Positions 8,101-15,736 of a stretch of DNA of 64,000 nucleotides are shown one piece after another. Below the pieces are notes generated by a model, which saw nothing but the letters and a program-made list of their open reading frames with translations, was not told the origin of the DNA and did not search any database. The stretch's first letter is position 1. The number at the start of each line of letters is the position of its first letter. Location: contig CAUWHJ010000001.1 of the NCBI GenBank assembly GCA_963558655.1, positions 133,752-197,751 on the forward strand. The letters run 5' to 3'. Source of the stretch: UMGS1590 sp963558655. GTDB lineage: Bacteria > Bacillota > Peptococcia > Peptococcales > Peptococcaceae. The position numbers and the translations under genes were made by a program.

Positions 8101-8937
8101 GTTAAACCAAATGGCGAGAGTGAAACGTCGGTAACGCTTTCCAATGCAGCCATGGACGCTGCAAGTAAGAATGATACTGCGGTGATTTTACCAATGATGG
8201 GCGTGAAAGCACAGGATAGTATGAAGACGGCGCCAAGTGTAACGGTGGATTTACAAGGACGCGATGCAGTGCAGGTGGAAATTCCTGTGCTGGATATGAC
8301 ACCGGGAACAGTGGCGGTGCTTGTGGACGCTGGGGGCAATGAGACCATTCTCAAAAACAGTGTGTTGGGTAACAATGGCTTGATCGTCACGCTGTCTGAT
8401 GGTGATGAGGTGAAGATTCTTGACAACACGAAACAGTATGGTGATGTGGCAGAAAATCATTGGGCGAAGAACGTGATTGATTATGTGACGAGCCGTGAAC
8501 TGTTTGTTGGTGTGACCGATGATAGCTTTGCGCCGGAAGCGGCAATGAATCGTGCAATGATTGTATCGGTGTTACAGCGTTATGCAGGTGATGATACCGC
8601 AGCAAAACCAGGCGATGCCTGGTATGAAGGCGCACGGAAGTGGGCGATGGCCAATGGTGTTTGCGATGGGACAAACATGGAAGGCAATGTCACCCGTGAA
8701 CAGCTTGTGACGATGCTGTATCGTTATGTTGGCAGTCCGCAGGTGGTTGGCGGCTTGAATGGCTATGCCGACCGAGACAGTGTGAGCAGCTATGCCCAAC
8801 AAGCGATGGTTTGGGCGGTTCGCAATAATATCATTAGCGGTATGACGTCTGATACTTTGGCGCCACAGGGGTTGGCGACGCGTGCACAGGTTGCTGCGAT
8901 TTTTGAACGTTTTATTGAATGGGAGCAAACCGCTTGA
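5146..8937 (+). CDS. SLH-anchored surface protein with Big2 domains and Gly-rich repeat region
   Basis: A 1263-residue exported protein with a classical signal peptide (KKQKVLSALLAMTMFCTM, cleavage near ALA-EE). Residues about 40-720 form a long repetitive region with recurrent ISGGxIxAxG and GAAIGxG units, typical of right-handed beta-helix or carbohydrate-binding repeat domains. Two Big2 (Ig-like) domains follow at about 783-865 and 875-955, each with SxxxxVATV/VVSV and AGEGTAVITV-type strands. After a Thr/Asp/Glu linker come three SLH modules from about 1095 to the end (HWAKNVIDYV, WYEGARKWAMANGV, YAQQAMVWAVRNNI), which bind secondary cell-wall polymer. The first two thirds are AT-rich and the last third is GC-rich, suggesting domain-level recombination. 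SD is GGAAGGGAG. Probably an adhesin or wall protein; the ligand is unknown. Confidence 0.88.
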   Translation: MKKQKVLSALLAMTMFCTMAPPAAALAEETNTEAVEDYSSDHSLEVMGGKLGKDYTIENGVITVKTSTPLTIYGAGENVRGKIVISENVEANIALEALRLFSQDGAALEISKNSTANVKGVNDDLNNENGDFSSLSGSDQSQAILIQNSGMLNIDVEGGCRLNCEGVIKNDGSIAIDGSGIFEIGEYQSNPSVDGGKMIVNNGIVRFYSIDVDKFEVNGGEVGVRNEESGAINADKCVINNGLIDWFIENYDSWNNDDVIGPRLFVSDSLQIKGGDFYGGNISRNSVYGCPVVDGKAVSVKQFNEDRGYPKFTVVDDDQINSLQVSGTGGSYKNRVLTLNDGADVIISSKGQTNDNIQVGDYNNPVHATLTLSGVDIHSAKPTIFVEEGSSLTLILKDGTNNRLQSVGAEMSAIRVKDYDRYDHSDSVLTIQGKETLNVQGRNSGIGAAGGQINIENGNIIATLGSSAFGAAIGGEYRSHAQINISGGTIKAEGATGIGSGYGDADIMISGGNIEAIGHLGAAIGNGNLGQGGSILIEDGHIYATTDCGSAAIGGGVDSSIEEITIKGGNIIAETKPESYYQSSGAAIGTGYARGNLDNPDQERNSSVGNISISGGNIIAKSGTGAAAIGSGQSLDGYITQVGFIEITGGTVEAYGGKGAAGIGAGKGGIDGTFSTGDGDPVIITNSISDQNSESVWNGVFIVDNMNKGIGKVYGDTVTPTADFTIPDGKTLEVDAGQQLIVADGITATNNGTVMRDKDGVVDVQGTWLGNPVMVKGEEEGTAVTGVQLSKNKMTLQPGKSKRLTATVLPETAENKNVTWQSSDERVATVNKNGRVTAAGEGTAVITVTTEEGGFTAQCKVTVSQKAPETVAVDNVALSHKRLTMNVGETATLAATVSPADATNKNVSWKSNDEDVVSVDANGKLTAVESGTATVTVTTEDGNFTALCKVTVVDPDDTTTDTETKPDGSTETTVEDANGSSSTTVVKPNGESETSVTLSNAAMDAASKNDTAVILPMMGVKAQDSMKTAPSVTVDLQGRDAVQVEIPVLDMTPGTVAVLVDAGGNETILKNSVLGNNGLIVTLSDGDEVKILDNTKQYGDVAENHWAKNVIDYVTSRELFVGVTDDSFAPEAAMNRAMIVSVLQRYAGDDTAAKPGDAWYEGARKWAMANGVCDGTNMEGNVTREQLVTMLYRYVGSPQVVGGLNGYADRDSVSSYAQQAMVWAVRNNIISGMTSDTLAPQGLATRAQVAAIFERFIEWEQTA

Positions 8938-8993
8938 TGACCATGCGTTTAAGAGCACTTGACAAGAGCGCTCTTAAAATAGGCGAACAATAA

Positions 8994-9033
8994 AAAAGAA
9001 GCCAGTTCTGGAAAATCAGAACTGGCTTCTTTT
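8994..9033. terminator. Bidirectional terminator
   Basis: A 17-bp stem (8994-9010 with 9017-9033) with a 6-base loop and A/T tracts on both sides, between the convergent surface-protein and pepV genes. Confidence 0.9.
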
Positions 9034-9038
9034 GTGTG

Positions 9039-10436
9039 TTATTTCGTTAATCGGTAGATGGCATCTGCGAAGATGGCGGTAGCTTTTTCGAGGTCGGCGA
9101 GAACGAGGCTTTCGTTTGGTTGGTGGATGACGACGTCGGAGCCTGGCATGGTCATGCCGAAGGCAACGCCGCGCGGGATGACGTGGGCGTAGGTGATGCC
9201 GCCGATGGATTGTGGGCGGGCTTGTTCGCTGGTGTGGTCGCGGTAGATGTCGAGCAGGGTTTCAACCAATGGGTCATCATCTGGAATGTAGTGCACGTCT
9301 TTGGTGGAAAGTGGGTCTTTGATGCAGGCGCCGTAGCGTGTGCGCAGGGTGCTGACGATGGAATCAATATTGGTGCCGCGTGGGTAGCGGAAGTTGATGA
9401 TGATGTTTCCTTCGTGGCTGTCATAGTGGACGATGCCGGGGTTGACGGTGACGTTGCCCATGATGTCATCATGGTGGGCGACGCCCAGGCGTTCGCCGTA
9501 AAAATCTTCATGTAGGTCGCTGCCGAGGAAATGCAGAAAATCATTGGCTGCGCCAAAGTCGTAGCGCGTAAGGAAGGCGGCGAGGGTGGTGGCGGCGTTA
9601 AGCCCCACTTGCGGCTCCATGGCGTGCGCGCTTTTGCCATAACAGGTGAGGCGCAGGCTGTTGGTCAGGCGTTCGGCGCCGCCTTCTGCCGGACTTTGCT
9701 GAAGGGTGGCAAGCCAGGCATCGAGAAGGGCATCGAGGTTGTCGCCGTTTAGGGTGCAGCTGGCGTGTTCGGGCACGATGTTGGACCGCACACCAGCCTC
9801 AAAGGTGAGGAGGGTGCCGTCTTTTCCGCCGTCACCGCCGAGAAAATGCACAGGGAGTTCGATGGTGCCTTTTTCGCCGTTGATGAGTGGAAAATCGGCA
9901 TCTGGTGAGAATGCCATGTCGGGCATTGGCTGAGTGGCAAAGTAGCGGTCCATGCAGCGCCATTTGCTTTCTTCATCGGTACCTAAGATGAGGTGGATTT
10001 GCATATTGGGGGTTATTCCTGCATCGCGGACGAGTTTGAGGGCATAGTAACAAGCCATGGCTGGGCCTTTGTCGTCGGAGGTGCCGCGGCCGTAGAGATG
10101 GCCATCACGAATGGTGGCTTCAAATGGTGGCGAGAGCCATTCGCCGGTGGCAGGGACTACATCAAGATGGGCGAGCAGGCCGAGAATTTTTTCGCCTTCG
10201 CCGAAGCGGATAACACCTGCCATGTGGTCGATGTTTTCGGCATCAAACCCATCGCGGCGTGCCAGCTCGAGCATATAGTCCAGCGCTTTGGCTGGTCCGG
10301 GGCCGAAAGGGGCTTCCGGCGTTGCGGCGTCATCGTCACGCACGCTTTCAATCGCAATGAGGGGCGCAAGGTCTGCAAGAAGTGCGTCCTGACAGGCGGC
10401 TGCCTGTGTTTGCCAATACTCTGTTGTTCGTTCCAT
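9039..10436 (-). CDS. pepV: M20-family dipeptidase (PepV-like)
   Basis: A 465-residue zinc metallopeptidase of the M20 family. Metal-binding segments visible in order are LLAHLDVVP (His and Asp region), GRGTSDDKGP (bridging Asp) and GTDEESKWRC (catalytic and metal Glu pair). Two later His-containing segments, GKSAHAMEP and the terminal HQPNE, complete the site. Length and motifs fit PepV/Xaa-His dipeptidases, which split dipeptides in the cytoplasm during peptide nutrition. AGGAGC precedes the ATG. Promoter TTGAGA-18-TATAGT lies at 10474-10503. It stands alone between convergent and divergent neighbours. Confidence 0.9.
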   Translation of the reverse strand: MERTTEYWQTQAAACQDALLADLAPLIAIESVRDDDAATPEAPFGPGPAKALDYMLELARRDGFDAENIDHMAGVIRFGEGEKILGLLAHLDVVPATGEWLSPPFEATIRDGHLYGRGTSDDKGPAMACYYALKLVRDAGITPNMQIHLILGTDEESKWRCMDRYFATQPMPDMAFSPDADFPLINGEKGTIELPVHFLGGDGGKDGTLLTFEAGVRSNIVPEHASCTLNGDNLDALLDAWLATLQQSPAEGGAERLTNSLRLTCYGKSAHAMEPQVGLNAATTLAAFLTRYDFGAANDFLHFLGSDLHEDFYGERLGVAHHDDIMGNVTVNPGIVHYDSHEGNIIINFRYPRGTNIDSIVSTLRTRYGACIKDPLSTKDVHYIPDDDPLVETLLDIYRDHTSEQARPQSIGGITYAHVIPRGVAFGMTMPGSDVVIHQPNESLVLADLEKATAIFADAIYRLTK

Positions 10437-10473
10437 GTTGGTCAGCTCCTATCTTGGAATTTAATATATGTTC

Positions 10474-10503
10474 ACTATAACAAATTTATTGGTTGTTTCT
10501 CAA
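10474..10503 (-). promoter_or_regulatory. pepV promoter
   Basis: Minus strand TTGAGA (10498-10503), 18-base spacer, TATAGT (10474-10479). Confidence 0.6.
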
Positions 10504-10608
10504 GAATTTATAGAAAATGGGCTGATTTGATTTCTTTTGCGGACAAAAACAGGTATAATAAAGCGTATAGTGAACAAATCCCTTGTATGTTTGCAAAAGG
10601 AGTTGTAT

Positions 10609-11817
10609 ATGGAATTTCCAAAGATAAGATTATCGCGCTTGTTGGTGCTGGTCTTTGTTGTGGCGCTGATTATTTATGGCGTGTTCAACATGGATATGGT
10701 TGGCGTCTTCATCGGTAAGGTGTTGGGGCTTGTGCGGCCATTCCTTATCGGTGTGGTGATTGCGTTCATTCTCAATGTGCCGTTACGTTTGTTTGAACAG
10801 CGCGTGTTTGTGCGTGTGAAGAATCCGCACTTTAAGAAAATGGAGCGCGGCATCTCAATTTTGTTGTCGATTGTGCTTGTTTGGGCTGTTTTGGGCTTGG
10901 TTGTGAGCGTAGTGCTGCCACAGCTTGCCAGCTCAATTTCCATGTTTATTGCTGCCATTCCAAACTACATTGATTACTTAATCAATTTTCTTTCGATGTT
11001 TGACCAAAATAACTCGGCAGTCAATAATGTGCTTGAGCAGATACAAAATCTTTCTCCGAGTACGTTGGAGAATTATTTTAACGGCCTTATGAACGACCAG
11101 ATTTCTGCCTGGACGTCCATGTTGTCCACGGCTGTTATGTCTACGGTAAGCTTTGTGGGCACGTTGGCGTCGAGCCTTGTGCAGGTTGTTGTTGCGTTTA
11201 TCTTTAGCATTTACGTTCTCTTTAATAAGGAAAAACTGGCGGTGCAAGCACGAAAAATTTGTTTCGCTTTTCTCTCAAAGCGGGCGGCCATTTATCTTGT
11301 GCACGCTGCACAGGTGAGCTTTGCAAAGTTCTACCACTTTATCATTGGCCAGCTGACCGAGGCGATTATTCTTGGCAGCTTGTGTACAGTAGGGATGCTC
11401 ATTTTGCGCCTGCCTTATGCGCCGATGATTGGCGTGCTCACCGGTTTTTGCGCCCTGATTCCAATTTTTGGTGCGTTTATCGGCGGTGCTGTTGGGGCAC
11501 TGTTGATTCTTACAGTAAGCCCAATGAAAGCGTTGACGTTTTTGCTTTTCCTTATTATCTTGCAGCAAGTGGAAGGCCATGTCATCTATCCAAAGGTGGT
11601 TGGCGGTTCTGTTGGTTTGCCTGCCATGTGGACACTTTTTGCCATCACCATTGGCGGCAGCCTTTCTGGCCTTCTTGGTATGCTTCTTGCGGTGCCATTG
11701 TGTGCGGCGGTGTACTATCTCTTCACCGAGATTGTTTATGCGCGCCTCAAACGCAATGAAATTTCTGTCGATGATAAGTTAATACAGACTGGTGTCAGCG
11801 AAGGCACCAGGTTATAA
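10609..11817 (+). CDS. AI-2E / PerM-family transporter
   Basis: A 402-residue polytopic membrane protein. Paired hydrophobic helices lie at the N-terminus (LLVLVFVVALIIYGV), with a long soluble loop around residues 85-150. The conserved C-terminal block includes GFCALIPIFGAFIGGAVGAL and QQVEGHVIYPKVVGGSVGL, the signature of the UPF0118/AI-2E family. Members export small molecules or cations; the name from E. coli TqsA should not be taken as substrate evidence. ATG 10609 has AAAGGAG six bases upstream. A TATAAT at 10554-10559 is a probable -10 with a poor -35. Confidence 0.88.
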   Translation: MEFPKIRLSRLLVLVFVVALIIYGVFNMDMVGVFIGKVLGLVRPFLIGVVIAFILNVPLRLFEQRVFVRVKNPHFKKMERGISILLSIVLVWAVLGLVVSVVLPQLASSISMFIAAIPNYIDYLINFLSMFDQNNSAVNNVLEQIQNLSPSTLENYFNGLMNDQISAWTSMLSTAVMSTVSFVGTLASSLVQVVVAFIFSIYVLFNKEKLAVQARKICFAFLSKRAAIYLVHAAQVSFAKFYHFIIGQLTEAIILGSLCTVGMLILRLPYAPMIGVLTGFCALIPIFGAFIGGAVGALLILTVSPMKALTFLLFLIILQQVEGHVIYPKVVGGSVGLPAMWTLFAITIGGSLSGLLGMLLAVPLCAAVYYLFTEIVYARLKRNEISVDDKLIQTGVSEGTRL

Positions 11818-11925
11818 TGATAGACACTGGTTCGAAATTTTCCCAGTATAAAAAACTAAGACGTTGCCTGCATGAAGCGGTGGGTGTGTTGTATGCGCCC
11901 ATGATGCAGGTGAGCGAAGGAGGTT
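11818..11925 (+). other. Structured leader upstream of ECF S component
   Basis: This gap contains a compound dyad: outer stem CCTGCAT/ATGCAGG (about 11870-11910) enclosing TGGGTG/CGCCCA, then an exposed GAAGGAGG ribosome binding site. It could be an uncharacterised cis-regulatory RNA or riboswitch for the downstream vitamin-type transporter. I could not match it to a riboswitch class I know. Confidence 0.35.
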
Positions 11926-11930
11926 GTGGT

Positions 11931-12008
11931 ATGCTTCTACCATTTGTTCAATTTGTTTCTCGTTGTCGGCACGGCGCCGTTTCCTGCGAAGGGAGGTGGC
12001 TGGCATGA
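11931..12008 (+). CDS. Possible leader peptide translationally coupled to ECF S component
   Basis: A 25-codon frame starting ATG 11931, seven bases after a strong GAAGGAGG. It ends in a TGA that overlaps the ATG of the next gene (ATGA at 12005). It contains GGGAGG near its end, which doubles as the next gene's ribosome binding site. The peptide (MLLPFVQFVSRC...) resembles nothing I know. The SD and overlap suggest translational coupling. Confidence 0.4.
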   Translation: MLLPFVQFVSRCRHGAVSCEGRWLA

Positions 12009-12556
12009 CGGCAGAGCGTAAGCGAACGGTGCGCCTCTCTTTTGCGGCATTGGGTGTGTGTTTGAACATTCTTGGCAGCTTTCTGGTGATGATGACCCGC
12101 TTGCCTATTTATGGCGATACCTTAGGCACCATTTTTGTTGGCGTTTTCTGTGGCCCATTTTATGCGGTGCCCTGCGCCATGGTTTCAAGTCTCATCAATG
12201 CGAGTTACGATCCCTTTGCCATTCCCTTTATGCTTAACGGCATCACCGTGGCACTTTTCGCAAGCCTTTTGCGTTATGCCGCTCTGGCACGTTTGGCACT
12301 GCCTGTGAAAGCTCTTGTGGTGGGCTTGCCATCGGCCATCGTGAGCGCCAGTGTCAGCGCCTTTCTCTTTGGCGGGATAACCTCGGCAAGCTCGTCGTAC
12401 ATTGTGCAGCTTTTGCATGGGGTGTTCCAGCTGCCGATGGTGGTGAGTGTGTTTATGGTGCAAGTGTTCACCGATTATGCCGACAAATTTCTTATACTCA
12501 TGCTTGTTACGCTGATTATTGTGCGTATCCCCACACGAATCAAAGAAAAAGTATAA
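12005..12556 (+). CDS. ECF transporter S component (substrate-binding membrane subunit)
   Basis: A 183-residue protein with about five or six hydrophobic helices. It has the ECF S-component hallmarks: an early LPIYGDTLGTIFVGVFCGPF segment and a conserved small-residue first helix (FAALGVCLNILGSF). S components capture a vitamin or other micronutrient and dock to the shared EcfAAT energy module, which is not in this window. Start ATG 12005 follows GGGAGG and overlaps the stop of a short leader frame. The substrate cannot be assigned from sequence. Confidence 0.7.
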   Translation: MTAERKRTVRLSFAALGVCLNILGSFLVMMTRLPIYGDTLGTIFVGVFCGPFYAVPCAMVSSLINASYDPFAIPFMLNGITVALFASLLRYAALARLALPVKALVVGLPSAIVSASVSAFLFGGITSASSSYIVQLLHGVFQLPMVVSVFMVQVFTDYADKFLILMLVTLIIVRIPTRIKEKV

Positions 12557-12657
12557 CAATCTGTTACCGTTTCTCTATGTTTTCGTTGGGTGCTTATGGT
12601 ATAGTAGCAGCGTCAAGAAGCCTATGAACAGACAACAACAATGGAGGATTATTGATA

Positions 12658-13797
12658 ATGAAAAAAACTATCATTTCAGCCGTTTTGCTTGCAACAATGC
12701 TTGTAAGCCCAGTGGCTGCCTACGCCGATGCTGCTGTTGGCGACCAGATCGTTACCATTGGGACCAATCTGGATGCACAACAGCGCCAGGAAGTGCTCAA
12801 TTATTTTGGTGCGAATGACAACGCACAGATTATTGACGTGGACATTTCTGAAGAACGCCAGTATCTCAGCGGCAAGGTGCCAGATGCTCAGATTGGCAAC
12901 AGCACCAACTCCTGCGCCATGATTACCTACACCACCAAAGGCAGCGGGGTGAATGTCACCACGCACAATATCAACTATGTCACGCCGGACGCTTATAAGA
13001 GCGCCATTATTACAGCCGGCATCAATGATGCCGATGTGCAAATTACTGCGCCGATTGAAGTGAGCGGCACCGGTGCGCTTACCGGTATCATGAAAGCCTA
13101 CGAAGTATCTTCCGGCGAACCTATTAGCGAAGATGTGAAGCAGGCTGCTACGCAGGAACTTGTCACCAACTCTGAGTTGGGGCAGGAAATTGGCGATGAA
13201 CAAGCCAATGATTTGATTAACACCATTAAAACCGAGATTGCTGAAAATGCACCAGAGAATGCAGAAGAAGCACAGAGCCTGTTGGACCGCGTGCTTTCTG
13301 AATTAGGCATCACCCTGACCGATGAACAATACCAGCAGCTTCTTGACCTTATCAACCAGTTCTCGCAACTGGATATTAACTGGGATTCTATTGCTGATAG
13401 CGTATCTGGTCTCATTGGTCAGGCCAGCGATTATCTGCACAGCGAAGAAGGGCAGGGTTTCCTGGCAAAATTGCAGGAACTGGTCAACAACTTCTTCGAC
13501 TGGATTCGCGGCATCTTTGGCGGTGATTCCTCAGATTCGGCTGATGCTGTCGAGCAGCCAACAGCGCCAACAGATTCCACTGCTGCAAACAATGACGCAC
13601 AGTCCTCGGAGCCTGTTCAAGATAACGGTGCAGGCAATGTAGAGGACAGCACAGGCGGTTATGAAGAAACGGTGCCACAGGAACCGGTTCAGCCGGAACA
13701 GTCAGAACCGGTTACCGATGAACCACAGACAGACGCCCCTGCTACCGGTAGCAGCGAAGGCGGCCAAACCACAGAAAATACGGACGTTGCTGCCTGA
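12658..13797 (+). CDS. DUF1002 domain secreted protein
   Basis: A 379-residue exported protein with a signal peptide (KKTIISAVLLATMLVSPVAAYA, cleavage around AYA-DA). A domain follows that matches the DUF1002/YpuA family pattern: GTNLDAQQRQEVLNYFG, then NSTNSCAMITY, then AGINDADVQITAP and SGTGALTGIMKAYE. The last 90 residues are a low-complexity Asp/Glu/Pro/Ser/Thr tail, probably spanning or facing the wall. Biochemical function of the family is unknown to me. ATG 12658 is ten bases after GGAGG; an in-frame TTG at 12652 is too close. A TATAGT at 12600-12605 is the likely -10. Confidence 0.85.
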   Translation: MKKTIISAVLLATMLVSPVAAYADAAVGDQIVTIGTNLDAQQRQEVLNYFGANDNAQIIDVDISEERQYLSGKVPDAQIGNSTNSCAMITYTTKGSGVNVTTHNINYVTPDAYKSAIITAGINDADVQITAPIEVSGTGALTGIMKAYEVSSGEPISEDVKQAATQELVTNSELGQEIGDEQANDLINTIKTEIAENAPENAEEAQSLLDRVLSELGITLTDEQYQQLLDLINQFSQLDINWDSIADSVSGLIGQASDYLHSEEGQGFLAKLQELVNNFFDWIRGIFGGDSSDSADAVEQPTAPTDSTAANNDAQSSEPVQDNGAGNVEDSTGGYEETVPQEPVQPEQSEPVTDEPQTDAPATGSSEGGQTTENTDVAA

Positions 13798-13823
13798 GTT
13801 TATCGGCAACGTGCTGACGTTTC

Positions 13824-13868
13824 AAAGCGCCCGTTCAACGTGTAATGACGTTGAACGGGCGCTTTTTC
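13824..13868 (+). terminator. Terminator of DUF1002 gene
   Basis: An 18-bp stem (13824-13841 with 13848-13865) with a 6-base loop and a T-rich tail. Confidence 0.9.
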
Positions 13869-13910
13869 TTTTGGTAAACGCTGCACGCTGGCGGCTGGTG
13901 GCGGGCGCGC

Positions 13911-13939
13911 TTGCATATCAGTGGAAAATTGTTTATAAT
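13911..13939 (+). promoter_or_regulatory. RNase J promoter
   Basis: TTGCAT (13911-13916), exactly 17 bases, TATAAT (13934-13939). Confidence 0.8.
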
Positions 13940-13974
13940 AATAAGAGCCTGAGTAAAATAGGACCGGCAAATTC

Positions 13975-15672
13975 ATGAAGAAGGAGGAAATTATCATTTC
14001 TAAGCAAAAAACAAAAGATGGCGTCAAGATCATCCCGCTGGGCGGACTTGAAGAAATCGGGAAGAATATGACGGCCGTCGAATATAAAGATGAGATCATC
14101 GTCATTGACGCAGGGATGTCATTCCCAACGGAAGATCTGCTTGGCGTTGACTGTGTGATACCGGACATCACCTACCTCACGTCAAACAAGGAAAAGGTCA
14201 AAGGCATCGTTCTCACGCATGGGCACGAAGACCACATTGGCGGTTTGCCATACGTTTTGCGCGAGCTTCATGTGCCAGTGTACGGCACACGCCTCACCAT
14301 TGGGCTGCTCGAACCGAAACTCAAGGAGGCGCGCAATCTGGGCAAACAGCGTTTGGTGGTTGTAAAGCATGGCGAACCATTCAAGGTTGGGCACATGGAG
14401 ATCGAACTCATCAAAACCTGTCACAGCATTCCAGATGCGAGCGCTGTTGCCATTCACACGCCGTTGGGGGCCATTTTCCACACAGGGGATTTCAAGTTTG
14501 ACCAAACGCCGGTGGACGGCACCACCACCGATTTTCAGCGTATTGCGGAAATCAGTGCTAAAGGGGTGCTCGTGATGATGAGCGATTCAACAAACGCAAC
14601 CCGTACTGGTTTCAGCATGAGCGAGTCGTCGATTGGCGAAACCTTTGACAAGCTGTTTCCACACATCTCCGGACGCATCATCATTGCCACCTTTGCTTCC
14701 AATGTGCACCGGTTGCAGCAGGTGTTGAACGCAGCCTATGACAACAAGCGCAAAGTGGTCATTACAGGGCGCAGTATGCTCAATACCATTGATGTAGCGA
14801 GCAAGTTTGGGTATTTGATAGTACCGCCAAACACCCTCATCGAAATGGACGAAATGCGTCAGTATCCCGACAACCGTTTGGTGATTCTCTGCACAGGAAG
14901 CCAGGGCGAGCCAATGGCTGCGCTTTCACGCATGGCAATGAGCGAACACCGACAAATTCACATTGGGGCAGGCGATACGGTTATTTTTTCTGCCAGCCCA
15001 ATCCCTGGGAATGAAAAACTCATTAGTAAAGTCATTGATATGCTCTTTAAGCTCGGTGCTAATGTGATTGATAACACCGACCAACGTGTTCATGTGTCTG
15101 GGCACGCCGCCCGTGAAGAGCTGAAGATGATGCTCAATCTTGTGAAACCAAAGTATTTCATGCCTGTACATGGCGAATATCGTATGCTTTTGAGCCATGC
15201 TAACCTGGCTAGAGAAGTGGGTATTCCGCCGGAAAATATCATTGTGACAGAAAATGGTCATGTGGTGAATGCTACGCCAAACCGTATCAGTTTGGCTGGT
15301 AAAGTACCAGCGGGTCGGGTGCTCATTGATGGGTTAGGTGTTGGCGATGTTGGCAATATTGTGTTGCGTGACCGCCGCCAGCTTTCTCAAGATGGGATTT
15401 TTATTGTAGTTGTTACGATTGACCGCAAAAACAAACGTGTTGTTGCCGGTCCGGATTTGGTCAGCCGCGGCTTTGTCTATGTGCGTGAAGCAGACGAGCT
15501 GATGACAGAGGTGAAGAGCCGTGTTGAAAAGGCGCTCGACCAATGCATGAAAGACGGCGTCACCGATTGGACCAGCATCAAACAGGCACTGCGTGATGTA
15601 ACGGGCAAGTTCTTGTTTGAACGCACCCGCCGTCGCCCAATGATTCTGCCAATCATTATGGAAGAAAGTTAA
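13975..15672 (+). CDS. rnj: Ribonuclease J
   Basis: A metallo-beta-lactamase/beta-CASP ribonuclease, about 560 residues, the usual length. Zinc motif THGHEDHIGG lies near residue 80. HTGDFKFD, the SDSTNA segment and the beta-CASP blocks GRIIIATFASNVHRLQQ and SGHAAREELKMM follow. It ends in RRPMILPIIME, typical of RNase J1. The enzyme has 5'-3' exonuclease and endonuclease activity in mRNA decay and rRNA maturation. The start is uncertain. ATG 13975 has no good upstream ribosome binding site, and AAGGAGG lies inside the frame at 13981-13987. An ATT at 13996 is eight bases downstream of it, so a non-AUG start is possible. Confidence 0.95.
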   Translation: MKKEEIIISKQKTKDGVKIIPLGGLEEIGKNMTAVEYKDEIIVIDAGMSFPTEDLLGVDCVIPDITYLTSNKEKVKGIVLTHGHEDHIGGLPYVLRELHVPVYGTRLTIGLLEPKLKEARNLGKQRLVVVKHGEPFKVGHMEIELIKTCHSIPDASAVAIHTPLGAIFHTGDFKFDQTPVDGTTTDFQRIAEISAKGVLVMMSDSTNATRTGFSMSESSIGETFDKLFPHISGRIIIATFASNVHRLQQVLNAAYDNKRKVVITGRSMLNTIDVASKFGYLIVPPNTLIEMDEMRQYPDNRLVILCTGSQGEPMAALSRMAMSEHRQIHIGAGDTVIFSASPIPGNEKLISKVIDMLFKLGANVIDNTDQRVHVSGHAAREELKMMLNLVKPKYFMPVHGEYRMLLSHANLAREVGIPPENIIVTENGHVVNATPNRISLAGKVPAGRVLIDGLGVGDVGNIVLRDRRQLSQDGIFIVVVTIDRKNKRVVAGPDLVSRGFVYVREADELMTEVKSRVEKALDQCMKDGVTDWTSIKQALRDVTGKFLFERTRRRPMILPIIMEES

Positions 15673-15676
15673 GTGT

Positions 15677-15713
15677 AACCTCGTTCGTTCCTGAGGAACG
15701 AGCGAGGTTTTTG
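15677..15713 (+). terminator. RNase J terminator
   Basis: Imperfect 15-bp stem AACCTCG...CC/GG...CGAGGTT followed by TTTTTG. Confidence 0.8.
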
Positions 15714-15736
15714 TTTAATACGAAAGGAGATTCAAA

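Noticed and set aside
7356..8429. Long open frame on the minus strand opposite the surface-protein gene
   Set aside because: It is antisense to well-supported Big2 and linker coding sequence, has no ribosome binding site, and its Ser/Thr/Val-rich translation mirrors the repetitive codons on the other strand.
11828..11850. tRNA-like GGTTCGAA in the gap after the AI-2E-type permease gene
   Set aside because: No acceptor or anticodon stems can be drawn around it; it belongs to a small ACTGG/CCAGT hairpin.
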